From the NCBI GenBank assembly GCA_028282325.1, contig JANQID010000022.1, positions 1 to 64,000 of the forward strand: DNA of 64,000 bases. The letters are read 5' to 3'. The first letter of the stretch is position 1, and the number at the start of each line of letters is the position of its first letter. Made by a program: the position numbers and the translations under genes. The notes beneath the pieces are model-generated. The model was not told where the DNA came from and made no database searches. It worked only from the letters and a program-made list of their open reading frames with translations. This document shows, piece after piece, positions 44,801 through 52,135 of the stretch. Source of the stretch: Chloroflexaceae bacterium (GTDB lineage Bacteria > Chloroflexota > Chloroflexia > Chloroflexales > Chloroflexaceae).

Positions 44801-45607
44801 TGGCGCGGTTCCATAGCGATTGAAACGCTCCCACATCTCCTCGCCGCTCATGATGTAGTAGGTGTCATCCATCACGTAGTTTTTGGCGCACAACTCGGTG
44901 AGGGTCATGTTGAACCCCATCGCCATAATGCGCTTTTGAGCTTCGAGGTCTTCGCGGCGCACGTAGTGGGTGTCGTTGCTGGCCATCAGCGGGATACCGA
45001 GGTCTTTGCTCATCCGCACCAACTCTTCGTTGATCCGTTCGAGTTCGGGGGCGTTGTCGTGGAGCTGCAACTCCAGGTAGTAGTTGTCGGGGCCAAGCAG
45101 ATCACGATACCAGGCGGCGGTTTCTTCGGCCTTCTTCTTGTTATCGTCAACCAGAGCCTGGATCACCTCGCCCGCGATGCAGGCCGATGTGACGACCAGC
45201 CCGTCGTGGTGCTGTTCCAGCAGTTCGCGGTCGATGCGCGGGCGGGCGAACGCACCCTTGCCGGAGAGGCCGTCGAGATGCGCGCGAGTGGTCAGCTTGA
45301 CCAGGTTGCGGTAGCCGGTCGCATTCTTGGCCAATAACAGCAGGTGGTAGTAATTCTTGGCGCCGCGGGTCACCGGATCGTGGCGCGCGCCGGGAGCGAT
45401 ATAGGCTTCCATGCCGACAATCGGCTTGATGCCAGCTTTCTTCGCCGCGTCATAGAACTCGACCGCGCCATACATCACCCCGTGGTCGGTCAGGGCGATG
45501 CTGTCCATACCCAGTTCGGCGGCCCGTTTGGCAATGTTGGCGGTGGAGGCGTAGCCATCAAGCAGGCTGTATTCGGAATGGACGTGGAGGTGGACAAAAT
45601 CTTTCAT
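41858..45607 (-). CDS. dnaE: DNA polymerase III subunit alpha
   Basis: A 1249-residue replicative polymerase. The PHP domain starts at HLHVHSEYSLLDG (residues 6-18). The palm has the catalytic motif PDIDMDFADSRR, and the fingers include GTHACGLVVS. A helix-hairpin-helix region and an OB-fold domain (GKTLTFVGMITGARRIATRKGDAML) follow. A low-complexity Ala/Pro/Asp linker of about 90 residues (residues about 1090-1180) separates a short C-terminal domain. This is the DnaE1 architecture. The ATG at 45607 gives the usual start but has only a weak ribosome site. Confidence 0.97.
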   Translation of the reverse strand: MKDFVHLHVHSEYSLLDGYASTANIAKRAAELGMDSIALTDHGVMYGAVEFYDAAKKAGIKPIVGMEAYIAPGARHDPVTRGAKNYYHLLLLAKNATGYRNLVKLTTRAHLDGLSGKGAFARPRIDRELLEQHHDGLVVTSACIAGEVIQALVDDNKKKAEETAAWYRDLLGPDNYYLELQLHDNAPELERINEELVRMSKDLGIPLMASNDTHYVRREDLEAQKRIMAMGFNMTLTELCAKNYVMDDTYYIMSGEEMWERFNRYGTAPLENTRRIADLCDLDLEFGRVQLPAFDIPPGHDASSYLRLVCEEGLMRRFNGAPPEHYLTRLDNELDVINQTGFPDYMLIVWDYVKFARSRGIPCLPRGSAGASLVLYCLGITEVDPVVNKLLFERFLSRERLEMPDIDMDFADSRRHEVLEYIADKYGRENTAQIITYGTLGAKAALRDIGRVLDVPLNEVDRVAKLVPSLPVGTTIAKALDRVPDLRQIYETQPHLKEVIDWAQKVEGRMRNVGTHACGLVVSRNPLEELVPLQRTTKDENAVMAAYEGPTLAKIGLLKMDILGLTNLSIVAEALNYIEKTTGQRMELSDIPLDNAQTFASLSRGETTNVFQFESAGMTRYLKELKPTRVQDLYAMVALYRPGPLEQIPVYIHNKNNPGDITYLHPILEPILEDTYGVIVYQEQIMQLLQAIAGYTLGNAYIVLKAIGKKKRELMAQEEPRFKEGCVKNGLTRAQADELWELIQPFAGYSFNRPHSTLYGMLSYHTAYLKVNYPVEYMAAVLSASADVTEDVAKSVNECLRLGIFVLPPDVNYSGVGFTIETLANGERGIRFGLSAIKNVGTGPLEGIIAARNQDAGGPFERLEDFCVRVDRHTINKRAVESLIKAGAMDTLPGTRRQKLAILDQALAVGADAQKAREVGQASIFDMLGGATENVGVAAIPLSAINETPADHKELLTWEKELLGIYVSEHPMARALSNVRLNGALQLRDITEASIGKTLTFVGMITGARRIATRKGDAMLVATLEDLESNIELVAFPDALAQYEALLQDDAVLTVTAKVDNRRDSLQLIVEQCAAFDPAQFGGDAAADEDAGGLPPDAADLETLPAADDEDVAIVGALPPPVATAPAAVTVAAAPPPAAPSGAIKGRSRVSLSNGNSNAPAAPPPPPAPSGRQLRLWLPRTDHYDTDVRVMQQVDQLLRASEGPDRVTLYLCNGIGTVVLQPQHTVTLSSGLIEELRGVLGATAVEDGR

Positions 45608-45833
45608 CGTTCTTATAACGCACGCAAACGATCACGCCACTGGCCTTGCGGACGCCGATCGTCTGGAATAAATACTTTACACTACGATATGGGGTCGCAC
45701 GCCGCGCACAACAACCCAGACAGCAATACCGGACAACGCCGCATCGCGTGCTGTCGATCATTTGGCGTCAGAACGGGTTGTCTCAACATAAGATGCAGAA
45801 CCAAACCGGTGCGCAGAAGTGCTGAACGGGTCT

Positions 45834-45842
45834 ATTATAGCA
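45834..45842 (-). promoter_or_regulatory. Extended -10 promoter of dnaE
   Basis: TGCTATAAT on the minus strand, about 230 nt before dnaE. No good -35 box. Confidence 0.45.
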
Positions 45843-45920
45843 CGTTCAGCGGTGGATAGGCCCGGCAGAGCCTGTGGATTTTGTAAGGATTTTTGGGGAA
45901 AGTTTGTGGAAAACGCGCCG

Positions 45921-46859
45921 TCACTCCTGGGCAGCGCCGTGACCGGCCAACGCGACGAAGACATCCTCCAACGTCGGATCGGCTTCCGCAACCTGCGCGT
46001 CGGCGACACCCCGCTCGACGAGCGCGGCCTGCAAGCTGGCGGCGTCGTGGGCGTCGCCGTCGGTAATCGCGTGCAGGCGGTCGCCGAGCAGTCCGGCCTG
46101 GGTGATGCCCGGCGTTTGTTCCAGCGCCTCCAACGCTGGGAGCAGATCGTCGGCGTCGATGTCCCAGGCTTTGCCCGGCAGGTAGGTTTGCTTCAGCGCG
46201 TCGGGCGTATCCATCGCCATCAAGCGCCCGCGAAACATAATCCCGACCCGCCCGCAGTGCTCGGCCTCATCCATATAGTGGGTACTGACAAAGATTGTCG
46301 TTCCCTGCTCGGCCAGCGTGTAGATCAAATCCCAAAACTCGCGCCGCGCCGAGGGATCGACGCCGCTGGTCGGCTCGTCGAGAAACAGCAGGCGCGGCTG
46401 GTGAACGAGCGCGATTCCCAGCGCCAGCCGTTGCCGCCAGCCGCCCGACATATCGCTCGCCATAGCACGGGAGTGCTCGGTCAGGCCGATCAACTCCAGC
46501 ACGGTGTTGATGCGCTCACGGCTGGCGCTGTCGCCCAGGCCGTACACGCCGGCGTAGAATTGCATGTTCTCCAGCACGGTCAGGTCTTCATACAGCGCGA
46601 ATTTCTGGCTCATATAGCCAACCAGCGGGCGAATTTGCTCGGAATCGCGCTCGATGTCGAAGCCAAGCACGCGAGCGCTGCCGAAGGTCGGGCGCAACAG
46701 GCCGAGCAGCATACGCATCGTGGTGGTTTTGCCGCTGCCGTTCGGCCCCAGATAGCCGATGATCTCGCCGGGTCGCACGCTGAACGAGACCTCGTTGACG
46801 GCGGTGAAATCACCGAATTTCTTGGTCAGCTTGTCAAGTTCGATGATGTATTCAGACAT
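45921..46859 (-). CDS. ABC-2 type exporter ATP-binding protein (second ATPase)
   Basis: A 312-residue nucleotide-binding protein: Walker A GPNGSGKTTT, signature region MSGGWRQRLALGIAL and Walker B LLFLDEPTSGVDP are all intact. The C-terminal 90 residues are the extra domain common in DrrA-type drug exporters. It overlaps the first ATPase gene by 8 bp. The ATG at 46859 is chosen; the longer frame would reach into the upstream gene. Last gene of a four-gene efflux operon. Confidence 0.93.
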   Translation of the reverse strand: MSEYIIELDKLTKKFGDFTAVNEVSFSVRPGEIIGYLGPNGSGKTTTMRMLLGLLRPTFGSARVLGFDIERDSEQIRPLVGYMSQKFALYEDLTVLENMQFYAGVYGLGDSASRERINTVLELIGLTEHSRAMASDMSGGWRQRLALGIALVHQPRLLFLDEPTSGVDPSARREFWDLIYTLAEQGTTIFVSTHYMDEAEHCGRVGIMFRGRLMAMDTPDALKQTYLPGKAWDIDADDLLPALEALEQTPGITQAGLLGDRLHAITDGDAHDAASLQAALVERGVADAQVAEADPTLEDVFVALAGHGAAQE

Positions 46860-47781
46860 GGGCCGCCTCGGCTTCCTCCAGCAGTGCGATGAAAACATCC
46901 TCCAGGTTCGGCGCGATCGGTTTCAGGCGCGTGACTTGCACGCCTGCGGCGGCGAGTGTTCCCGGCAAGCGTTCCAGCGGCCCCGCCGCGGCGCGCACGC
47001 GCAGGTGCAGTCGGTTGCCGAAGGTCTGCGCATCTTCCACATCGGGATCGTCCAGGCTGAGCTGGCGCGCCCGGACGCGCGGCTCGGCGACCAGTTCAAG
47101 CACGCGGCCTTCCAACCGGGCGGTAAGCTCGCGCGGCGAACCCTGGGTAAGCAACCGGCCTTGCGAGAGAAAGCCCACCCGGTTGCAGCGCACGGCCTCG
47201 TCCATATATGGCGTGCAGACGATCACCGCCACGCCGTCGGCGAGCAGTCGGATGATCAACTGCCAGAAGTCCTGTCGTGTCACTGGATCGACGCCGCCGG
47301 TCGGCTCATCGAGCAACAACACGCGGGGTTGATGGATCAGCGCGCAGGCCAGCCCCAGCTTCTGCTTCATCCCACCGGAAAGCTGCCCTGACAGGCGCTG
47401 CTCGAATCCTTTCAGCCCGACAAAGCCGAGCAACTCCGCCCCGCGTTGCGCGAGTTCCGCGCTGGTGACGCCGCGCACCTCGCCGAAGAAATTGAGGTTT
47501 TCCTGGACGGTGAGGTCACTATAGAGGCTGAAGCGCTGCGGTAAATATCCCAGGTTGGAGCGCGCATCCTCAGGGCGGGTACGAATATCGTGGCCGGCAA
47601 TGCGCACCTCGCCCTCATCACAGGCGAACGCACCGACCAGCAGGCGCATCGTCGTGGTTTTGCCGGCGCCGTCCGGCCCGACCAAGCCGTAGGCTTCGCA
47701 CGCCGCGACGTGCAGGCTGACACCATCAACCGCGCGAACATCGCCGAACGACTTGTGGAGGTTGTTGGCTTCGATCAGCAT
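46852..47781 (-). CDS. ABC-2 type exporter ATP-binding protein (first ATPase)
   Basis: A 309-residue ATPase with Walker A GPDGAGKTTT, signature LSGGMKQKLGLACAL and Walker B VLLLDEPTGGVDP, plus a C-terminal DrrA-like extension. With the second ATPase it matches the pair of domains fused in YbhF-type proteins of E. coli; here they are separate genes. It lies 43 bp after the membrane-fusion gene. Confidence 0.93.
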   Translation of the reverse strand: MLIEANNLHKSFGDVRAVDGVSLHVAACEAYGLVGPDGAGKTTTMRLLVGAFACDEGEVRIAGHDIRTRPEDARSNLGYLPQRFSLYSDLTVQENLNFFGEVRGVTSAELAQRGAELLGFVGLKGFEQRLSGQLSGGMKQKLGLACALIHQPRVLLLDEPTGGVDPVTRQDFWQLIIRLLADGVAVIVCTPYMDEAVRCNRVGFLSQGRLLTQGSPRELTARLEGRVLELVAEPRVRARQLSLDDPDVEDAQTFGNRLHLRVRAAAGPLERLPGTLAAAGVQVTRLKPIAPNLEDVFIALLEEAEAAHV

Positions 47782-47824
47782 GAGAGCACCTGACGGGTCT
47801 TGATTCCCGCTTTTCAGACAGATT

Positions 47825-48643
47825 CTAAAACGCCACGTCGGCCGGCATGCCGGGCTTGAGCTTGCCGTCGGGATTGTCGATGGTTAACGTCACGGCGAAC
47901 ACCGTCGATTTGCGCCCCTCAACGGTCTGCACGTTGCGCGGCGTAAACTCCGCCTTGTCGGCGATGCGCGTCACGGTTGCGCTGAACGCCTGACCGGGGA
48001 ACGAGTCGACGGTGACAGTGGCGACGCCGCCCAGCGCAATCTGTCCGTAGCGATCCTCCGGAATGTAAACGGTGATCTTGAGCCGATCCAGGTCGGCGAT
48101 AACCAGCAGCGTGCCACCGGGGAGCGCCATCTCGCCCGGCTCGATAGCGCGTTCGAGCACCGTGCCGTTAATCGGCGTCGTGATGATGGTTTTGGCCAGT
48201 TGCACATCAAGCGCGCGCAACGCGGCCCGCACCGATTCGGCCTGCGCCTGGGCGGCTTCAGCCTGCGCCTGGGCCGCCTCTTGCGATTCGAGCAAACTGC
48301 CGACCCGGCTATTCTCCAGGCGCATATTCATCTCGGCTGCGGTCGCCGCTTTCTGCGCCGCCACATAGGCCGCAGCCGCCTGCTCGCGCTGGGCTTCCAA
48401 CAATGCCCGGTCAAGCATCACCAGCGGTTGCTCCGCGGTCACCGGGTCGCCCTCGGCCACCCCGACGGCGGCGATGCGGCCTGACAACTCTGATCCAATC
48501 CGCAGTTCGGTGGCCTCAATCGTACCCGACGCCGTAATCCGGCCGTTCCCCGCAGCAGCCTGACTGCTCCACCACCAGATGCCGCCAATAACCGCTAACA
48601 CCACAACGACGACCGGCACAACCCGCCGTGGATTGGGATGCAT
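47825..48643 (-). CDS. HlyD/MFP family periplasmic adaptor (YbhG-like)
   Basis: A 272-residue membrane-fusion protein: a membrane anchor at residues 9-25 (VPVVVVVLAVIGGIWWW), a split biotinyl-lipoyl domain (GTIEATELRIGSELSGRI and TIITTPINGTVLERAIEPGE), and an Ala/Gln-rich coiled-coil hairpin between them. A beta-barrel domain follows. It connects the ABC-2 exporter to the outside. AGGAGG is just before the ATG, and the permease gene ends 9 bp upstream. Confidence 0.92.
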   Translation of the reverse strand: MHPNPRRVVPVVVVVLAVIGGIWWWSSQAAAGNGRITASGTIEATELRIGSELSGRIAAVGVAEGDPVTAEQPLVMLDRALLEAQREQAAAAYVAAQKAATAAEMNMRLENSRVGSLLESQEAAQAQAEAAQAQAESVRAALRALDVQLAKTIITTPINGTVLERAIEPGEMALPGGTLLVIADLDRLKITVYIPEDRYGQIALGGVATVTVDSFPGQAFSATVTRIADKAEFTPRNVQTVEGRKSTVFAVTLTIDNPDGKLKPGMPADVAF

Positions 48644-48652
48644 AAGAACCTC

Positions 48653-49777
48653 CTAATCTAACCGTTTGTGGAAGCGCTTGGCTGCAACGCCCATCACGAT
48701 AAACGCGAAAACAGACAATGCAATAATCTCCGGCAACAACGCGCTCGCGCCCACCCCTTTGAGTACGATCCCGCGCACGACAATCAGAAAATAGCGCAGC
48801 GGAATGGCATAGCTGATCCATTGCAAAAACTGCGGCATAGCGGCAAGCGGAAAGAAAAAGCCCGACAGAAAAATCGACGGCAGCATCGTGAAGATCGAGG
48901 TCAACATCGCCTCTTGCTGCGTGTTCGAAATGGTCGAAATGAGCAGTCCGATGCCCAGCGTTGACACCAAGAACAAGCCGCTGAGCAGCAACAACAGCGG
49001 CAGGCTGCCGTTAATCGGCACGCCAAAGATGAGTATGCCCGCAATCAAGATTTCGATTGTATCGATGAAGGCAACAATCACATAGGGCGCCAGCTTGCCG
49101 ATCATCAACTCCCACGAACGGATCGGCGTGATGATCAACTGCTCAATCGTGCCACGCTCGCGTTCGCGCACGATGGCGGTAGATGTCAAGATGGTGGTCA
49201 AAAACTGCAAAATCATGCCGATCAGCGCCGGGATCATATAATAGGCGCTGACAAGGTCGGGATTGTACCAGACCTGGGTGCGAACTTCGATTGCCGGGTC
49301 CATCGCCGCGAGCTGGCCCTGGCGGCTGAGGCGTTCAACCGCAATGTCGGTAGATTGCGCCTGCCCGATCAACGTCGCCGCCGAAAGCGCAGTCCCGGCG
49401 AGCGTCGGGTCGGAACCGTCGATCACAAATGCAACCCGCGCAGTGTGCCCGGCGGCGATTTGCTCGCTATAGTCGGGCGGAATGACCATGCCGGCGCGGG
49501 CCGCGCCACTATCGATCAACTGACGGATTTCAATCTCCGAGTCGACATCAAAATCAATCCGAAAATAGTCGGCGGCGCGATACGCATCTAGCAGTTCACG
49601 CGACGCTGGCGAACGATCTTGGTCGAAGACGGCCAGCGCGATGTTGCGTACGTCGTTGGTCGCGGCGTAGCCGAGCAGAAACAACTGAATAACCGGCATC
49701 GCGAAGGTGAGCGCAAGCGTGCGCGGGTCGCGAATGATCTGGATGAATTCTTTGCGGATAAGCGCAAGCAGTCGCAT
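48653..49777 (-). CDS. ABC-2 type exporter permease (YbhS/YbhR-like)
   Basis: A 374-residue permease: one N-terminal helix, a large extracytoplasmic domain (residues about 45-175), then five helices with the ABC-2 signature ERERGTIEQLIITPIRSWELMIGKLAPY. GGAGG lies before the ATG at 49777. It is the first gene of the operon permease-MFP-ATPase-ATPase, a likely multidrug exporter. Operons of this type are often controlled by a TetR repressor, which is not encoded beside it here. Confidence 0.93.
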   Translation of the reverse strand: MRLLALIRKEFIQIIRDPRTLALTFAMPVIQLFLLGYAATNDVRNIALAVFDQDRSPASRELLDAYRAADYFRIDFDVDSEIEIRQLIDSGAARAGMVIPPDYSEQIAAGHTARVAFVIDGSDPTLAGTALSAATLIGQAQSTDIAVERLSRQGQLAAMDPAIEVRTQVWYNPDLVSAYYMIPALIGMILQFLTTILTSTAIVRERERGTIEQLIITPIRSWELMIGKLAPYVIVAFIDTIEILIAGILIFGVPINGSLPLLLLLSGLFLVSTLGIGLLISTISNTQQEAMLTSIFTMLPSIFLSGFFFPLAAMPQFLQWISYAIPLRYFLIVVRGIVLKGVGASALLPEIIALSVFAFIVMGVAAKRFHKRLD

Positions 49778-49804
49778 AAACCGCCTCCTGGAGGGCGCCT
49801 CGCA

Positions 49805-49859
49805 TTGTTGATTGATTAGTCAATCAACAATACAATAACACGTTTTGCGCGATTGTCAA
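49805..49859 (-). promoter_or_regulatory. Promoter and TetR-type operator of the ABC-2 efflux operon
   Basis: Minus-strand TTGACA (49859-49854) and TATTGT (49837-49832), 16 bp apart. A perfect 11-bp inverted repeat with 4-bp spacer (TTGTTGATTGA / TCAATCAACAA, 49805-49830) covers the start site and leader. This is a typical TetR-family operator arrangement. Confidence 0.8.
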
Positions 49860-50011
49860 TCTGGAGAATGGGGGCGAGTATCAGGAGAAATATCGCCGAA
49901 GGCGCGGGCCATAGCAGAATAAGCCAACGCCACAGGGAAAGCCCCTCACACGTTCCTTACGGAACCGGCCCTCCCTCATCGACGATATCAAACGATCAAA
50001 GTCATGCTGCA

Positions 50012-50095
50012 TGTTACCCTGAACGGAGCCGCAGGCAGAGTGAAGGGTCTCGATGGCCTGGGAATCCGAGATTCTTCGCTGCGCTCAGAATGACC
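50012..50095. repeat. 84-bp dispersed repeat, copy B
   Basis: Same length and overall sequence as copy A at 27807-27890, with TGTTACCCTGA at the left end and CAGAATGAC at the right. The two copies share long identical stretches such as GGAGCCGCAGGCAG and GAGATTCTTCGCTGC. Confidence 0.8.
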
Positions 50096-50109
50096 GTATG
50101 CGGTACATC

Positions 50110-50278
50110 CAACCATTGTTTGGTAGCAGCGGCTCAAACGGTCCATCAGCTGCCCTCGTACACGCCTGACTGCAATCCGATTGAGCATCTCTGGCGCAAC
50201 TTCAAGCGCGCCAAGACCCACAACCGCTACTTCCCTGGTTGAGGCGGTGAATATCGCCCTGACCGCCTTTGGGGGTGA
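50110..50278 (+). pseudogene. IS630-family transposase remnant
   Basis: The plus frame encodes LPSYTPDCNPIEHLWRNFKR, the conserved C-terminal DDE region of IS630-type transposases with the final Glu (PIEHLW). It then runs out of frame near 50240, where the adjacent frame continues (SLVEAVNIALTAFGG). Only the end of the gene is present. Terminal repeats are not visible. Confidence 0.7.
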
Positions 50279-50283
50279 GGTAC

Positions 50284-50476
50284 GCGAAGTCCACTGCAAT
50301 ACGTGTGAGGGCGCCCATACCGCCCTCTGCACCTTTCTCCGCTGCTTCCAGGGCGTGCATAAAGCCTACCTCGCCTGTTATCTTGCCGTCTATGAGGCCG
50401 TCCGCAACGCCAAGCGCATCACGCCCGAGGTGACCCGCAGGCTCTGCTTTGGAACGCGGTTGCACACTAGCTGGGG
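50284..50476 (+). pseudogene. IS1595-like transposase C-terminal remnant
   Basis: The frame has VHCNTCEGAHTALCTFLRCF followed by GVHKAYLACYLAVYEAVRNAKRI. This resembles the C-terminal part of IS1595/ISXO2-like transposases (N-T-x-E-G, then a GVHK..L..Y segment). The first Asp residues of the catalytic triad and the zinc-finger N-terminus are absent. It directly abuts the IS630 remnant. Confidence 0.55.
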
Positions 50477-50569
50477 AATGAGCGAACAATCTCGCACCTA
50501 CAATCGCGAATCTAAATACAACTACTCCCGTCCGCACATCATCGGTCAGGCGGCAACGCAAGCGATGTG

Positions 50570-50578
50570 TGCTATTAT
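50570..50578 (+). promoter_or_regulatory. Extended -10 promoter of the thioredoxin-like gene
   Basis: TGCTATTAT, about 33 bp before the start codon. No clear -35 box. It lies just beyond the transposase remnants. Confidence 0.4.
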
Positions 50579-50610
50579 ATTCGTGTAGTAAAGCGAGAGG
50601 AATGCCGTCT

Positions 50611-51183
50611 ATGCCCCGTATGTTCTGGAATATCGCTATCATCGTCGTCTTGCTGCTTGGCGGTGTATTCATCGCCGGAACGCGCGTACAACCCGACGCC
50701 GGCGTGGTCGCCTCCGCGCCGACGGCGCCATCTCGCGTGGCCAGCGATCCCGCGCCGCTGCCCGATCACCCCGCGCCCAATTTCGCCCTCGCCGACCTTG
50801 ATGGCCGGATCGTCGAGTTGAACGACCTGCGCGGCCAAGTGACGCTGATCAATGTCTGGGCGACCTGGTGCCCGCCCTGCCGCGCCGAAATGCCCGCCAT
50901 TCAGTCGGTCTACGAGCAATATCGCGATCAAGGCTTTACGGTGCTGGCGGTCAATACGCACGAAGACCCGGACGTGGTGACCGCGTTTATGGATCAGCAC
51001 GCCCTCACCTTTCCGGCCCTGCTCGATCAGGATGGCGCGGTAAGCCAGACCTATCGCGCGAGCGTGATGCCGTCGAGCTTTTTCGTTGATCGTCAGGGCG
51101 TCATCCGCGCTGTCTATAAAGGCCCAATGTCGCGGGGTGTGATCGCCGGGACAGTTGAGCAGTTAGTGCAAGAAGGAGAGTAG
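50611..51183 (+). CDS. TlpA-like membrane-anchored thioredoxin
   Basis: A 190-residue protein with an N-terminal anchor (MFWNIAIIVVLLLGGVFIAG), a short linker and a redoxin/TlpA domain. The active site is WATWCPPCRAEM near residue 87; the cis-Pro region is SVMPSSFFVD. It reduces or isomerises disulfides outside the cytoplasm, for example in cytochrome c maturation. The start is ambiguous between ATGs at 50602 and 50611; the second has a better-spaced AGAGG. The next gene starts 4 bp after the stop. Confidence 0.88.
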   Translation: MPRMFWNIAIIVVLLLGGVFIAGTRVQPDAGVVASAPTAPSRVASDPAPLPDHPAPNFALADLDGRIVELNDLRGQVTLINVWATWCPPCRAEMPAIQSVYEQYRDQGFTVLAVNTHEDPDVVTAFMDQHALTFPALLDQDGAVSQTYRASVMPSSFFVDRQGVIRAVYKGPMSRGVIAGTVEQLVQEGE

Positions 51184-51186
51184 CCC

Positions 51187-51957
51187 GTGTACCCGCTAAT
51201 CCAGCTTGGCCCGTTGAACCTGTCGAGCGGGGGAGTGTTTATCCTGCTGGCATTGCTGCTTTGGAACTGGCTGCTGAGCCGCCTCGCCACACGTAACGCG
51301 ACCGATCTATCCGACCAGGTCGATCGGCTGTTCCTGGCGATGCTGGCGGGCGCAATCGTCGGCGGGCGGCTCTGGTACGGCATCTTCAACTGGGATCTCT
51401 ACGGCGCAAATCTGGTGCTGTTTCTGGCGCTGCGCATCGGCGACCTGGCCTGGCCCGGTGCACTGCTCGGCGGATTGCTGGCCGGATACCTCTGGAGCCT
51501 CCGACGCGGCGTCGATTTCGCTCCGCTGGCCGACATCGTCGCCCTGACATTGCCGCTGCCTCAGGCGTTGGCAAGCATCGGTATGCTGTTGAGCGGTGAG
51601 GCGTTCGGCGCGCCAACCAACTTGCCCTGGGGCGTGCCGCTGTTCGGCGCGTTGCGCCACCCAACGCAGATCTACGTGGCGTTGGCGGCGCTGCTCACGT
51701 TGGTTGTGTTGACGCTGCTCCAACATCGGGCAACGACGACGGGGCGCTCATTGCCGCCGGGCACGCTGCTAGCAACCTACCTCGGACTGAACGGCCTGGC
51801 CATGCTGTTGATCGAAGCCTTACGCGCCGATTCGCTGCTGACAGTCGGCGGCGTGCGCGTGGCCCAGGCGACCGGTCTGGCGATGATGATCGGCACGCTA
51901 CTGTGGGCGCGCCAGAACACCAGTCCCGCCGCGACGCCCGAACACAGTTCGGCCTGA
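51187..51957 (+). CDS. Lgt-like membrane protein lacking key catalytic residues
   Basis: A 256-residue membrane protein with about seven helices. It has the layout of prolipoprotein diacylglyceryl transferase: GAIVGGRLWYGIFN, WPGALLGGLLAGYL, SGEAFGAPTNLPWGV and RHPTQIYVAL. However, the His of the HGG motif is Pro, and the essential Arg of the G-R-x-x-N-x-x-x-G-E signature is missing (ASIGMLLSGE). It is therefore unlikely to be the main Lgt of the cell. GTG start directly after the TlpA-like gene, so the two act together; a role in disulfide or lipoprotein handling is only a guess. Confidence 0.8.
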   Translation: MYPLIQLGPLNLSSGGVFILLALLLWNWLLSRLATRNATDLSDQVDRLFLAMLAGAIVGGRLWYGIFNWDLYGANLVLFLALRIGDLAWPGALLGGLLAGYLWSLRRGVDFAPLADIVALTLPLPQALASIGMLLSGEAFGAPTNLPWGVPLFGALRHPTQIYVALAALLTLVVLTLLQHRATTTGRSLPPGTLLATYLGLNGLAMLLIEALRADSLLTVGGVRVAQATGLAMMIGTLLWARQNTSPAATPEHSSA

Positions 51958-52135
51958 ACTGCAAACATTACAGCCTGTTCATTCCCGCCCGGTCGCCGAA
52001 CCAATGTGATACAATACCATTACATTGCGTAATTCCATCAAACATCTTCGTGAAACCTTGTCTCCAAGCACCCGTGCAATGCACGATGGTGTGTTTGATT
52101 GTCCGTAATGGGCATCACCATGCCCCAAAACGCTC

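Noticed and set aside
51187-51957. Calling this gene lgt
   Set aside because: The essential His and Arg of prolipoprotein diacylglyceryl transferase are absent, so only Lgt-like is justified.
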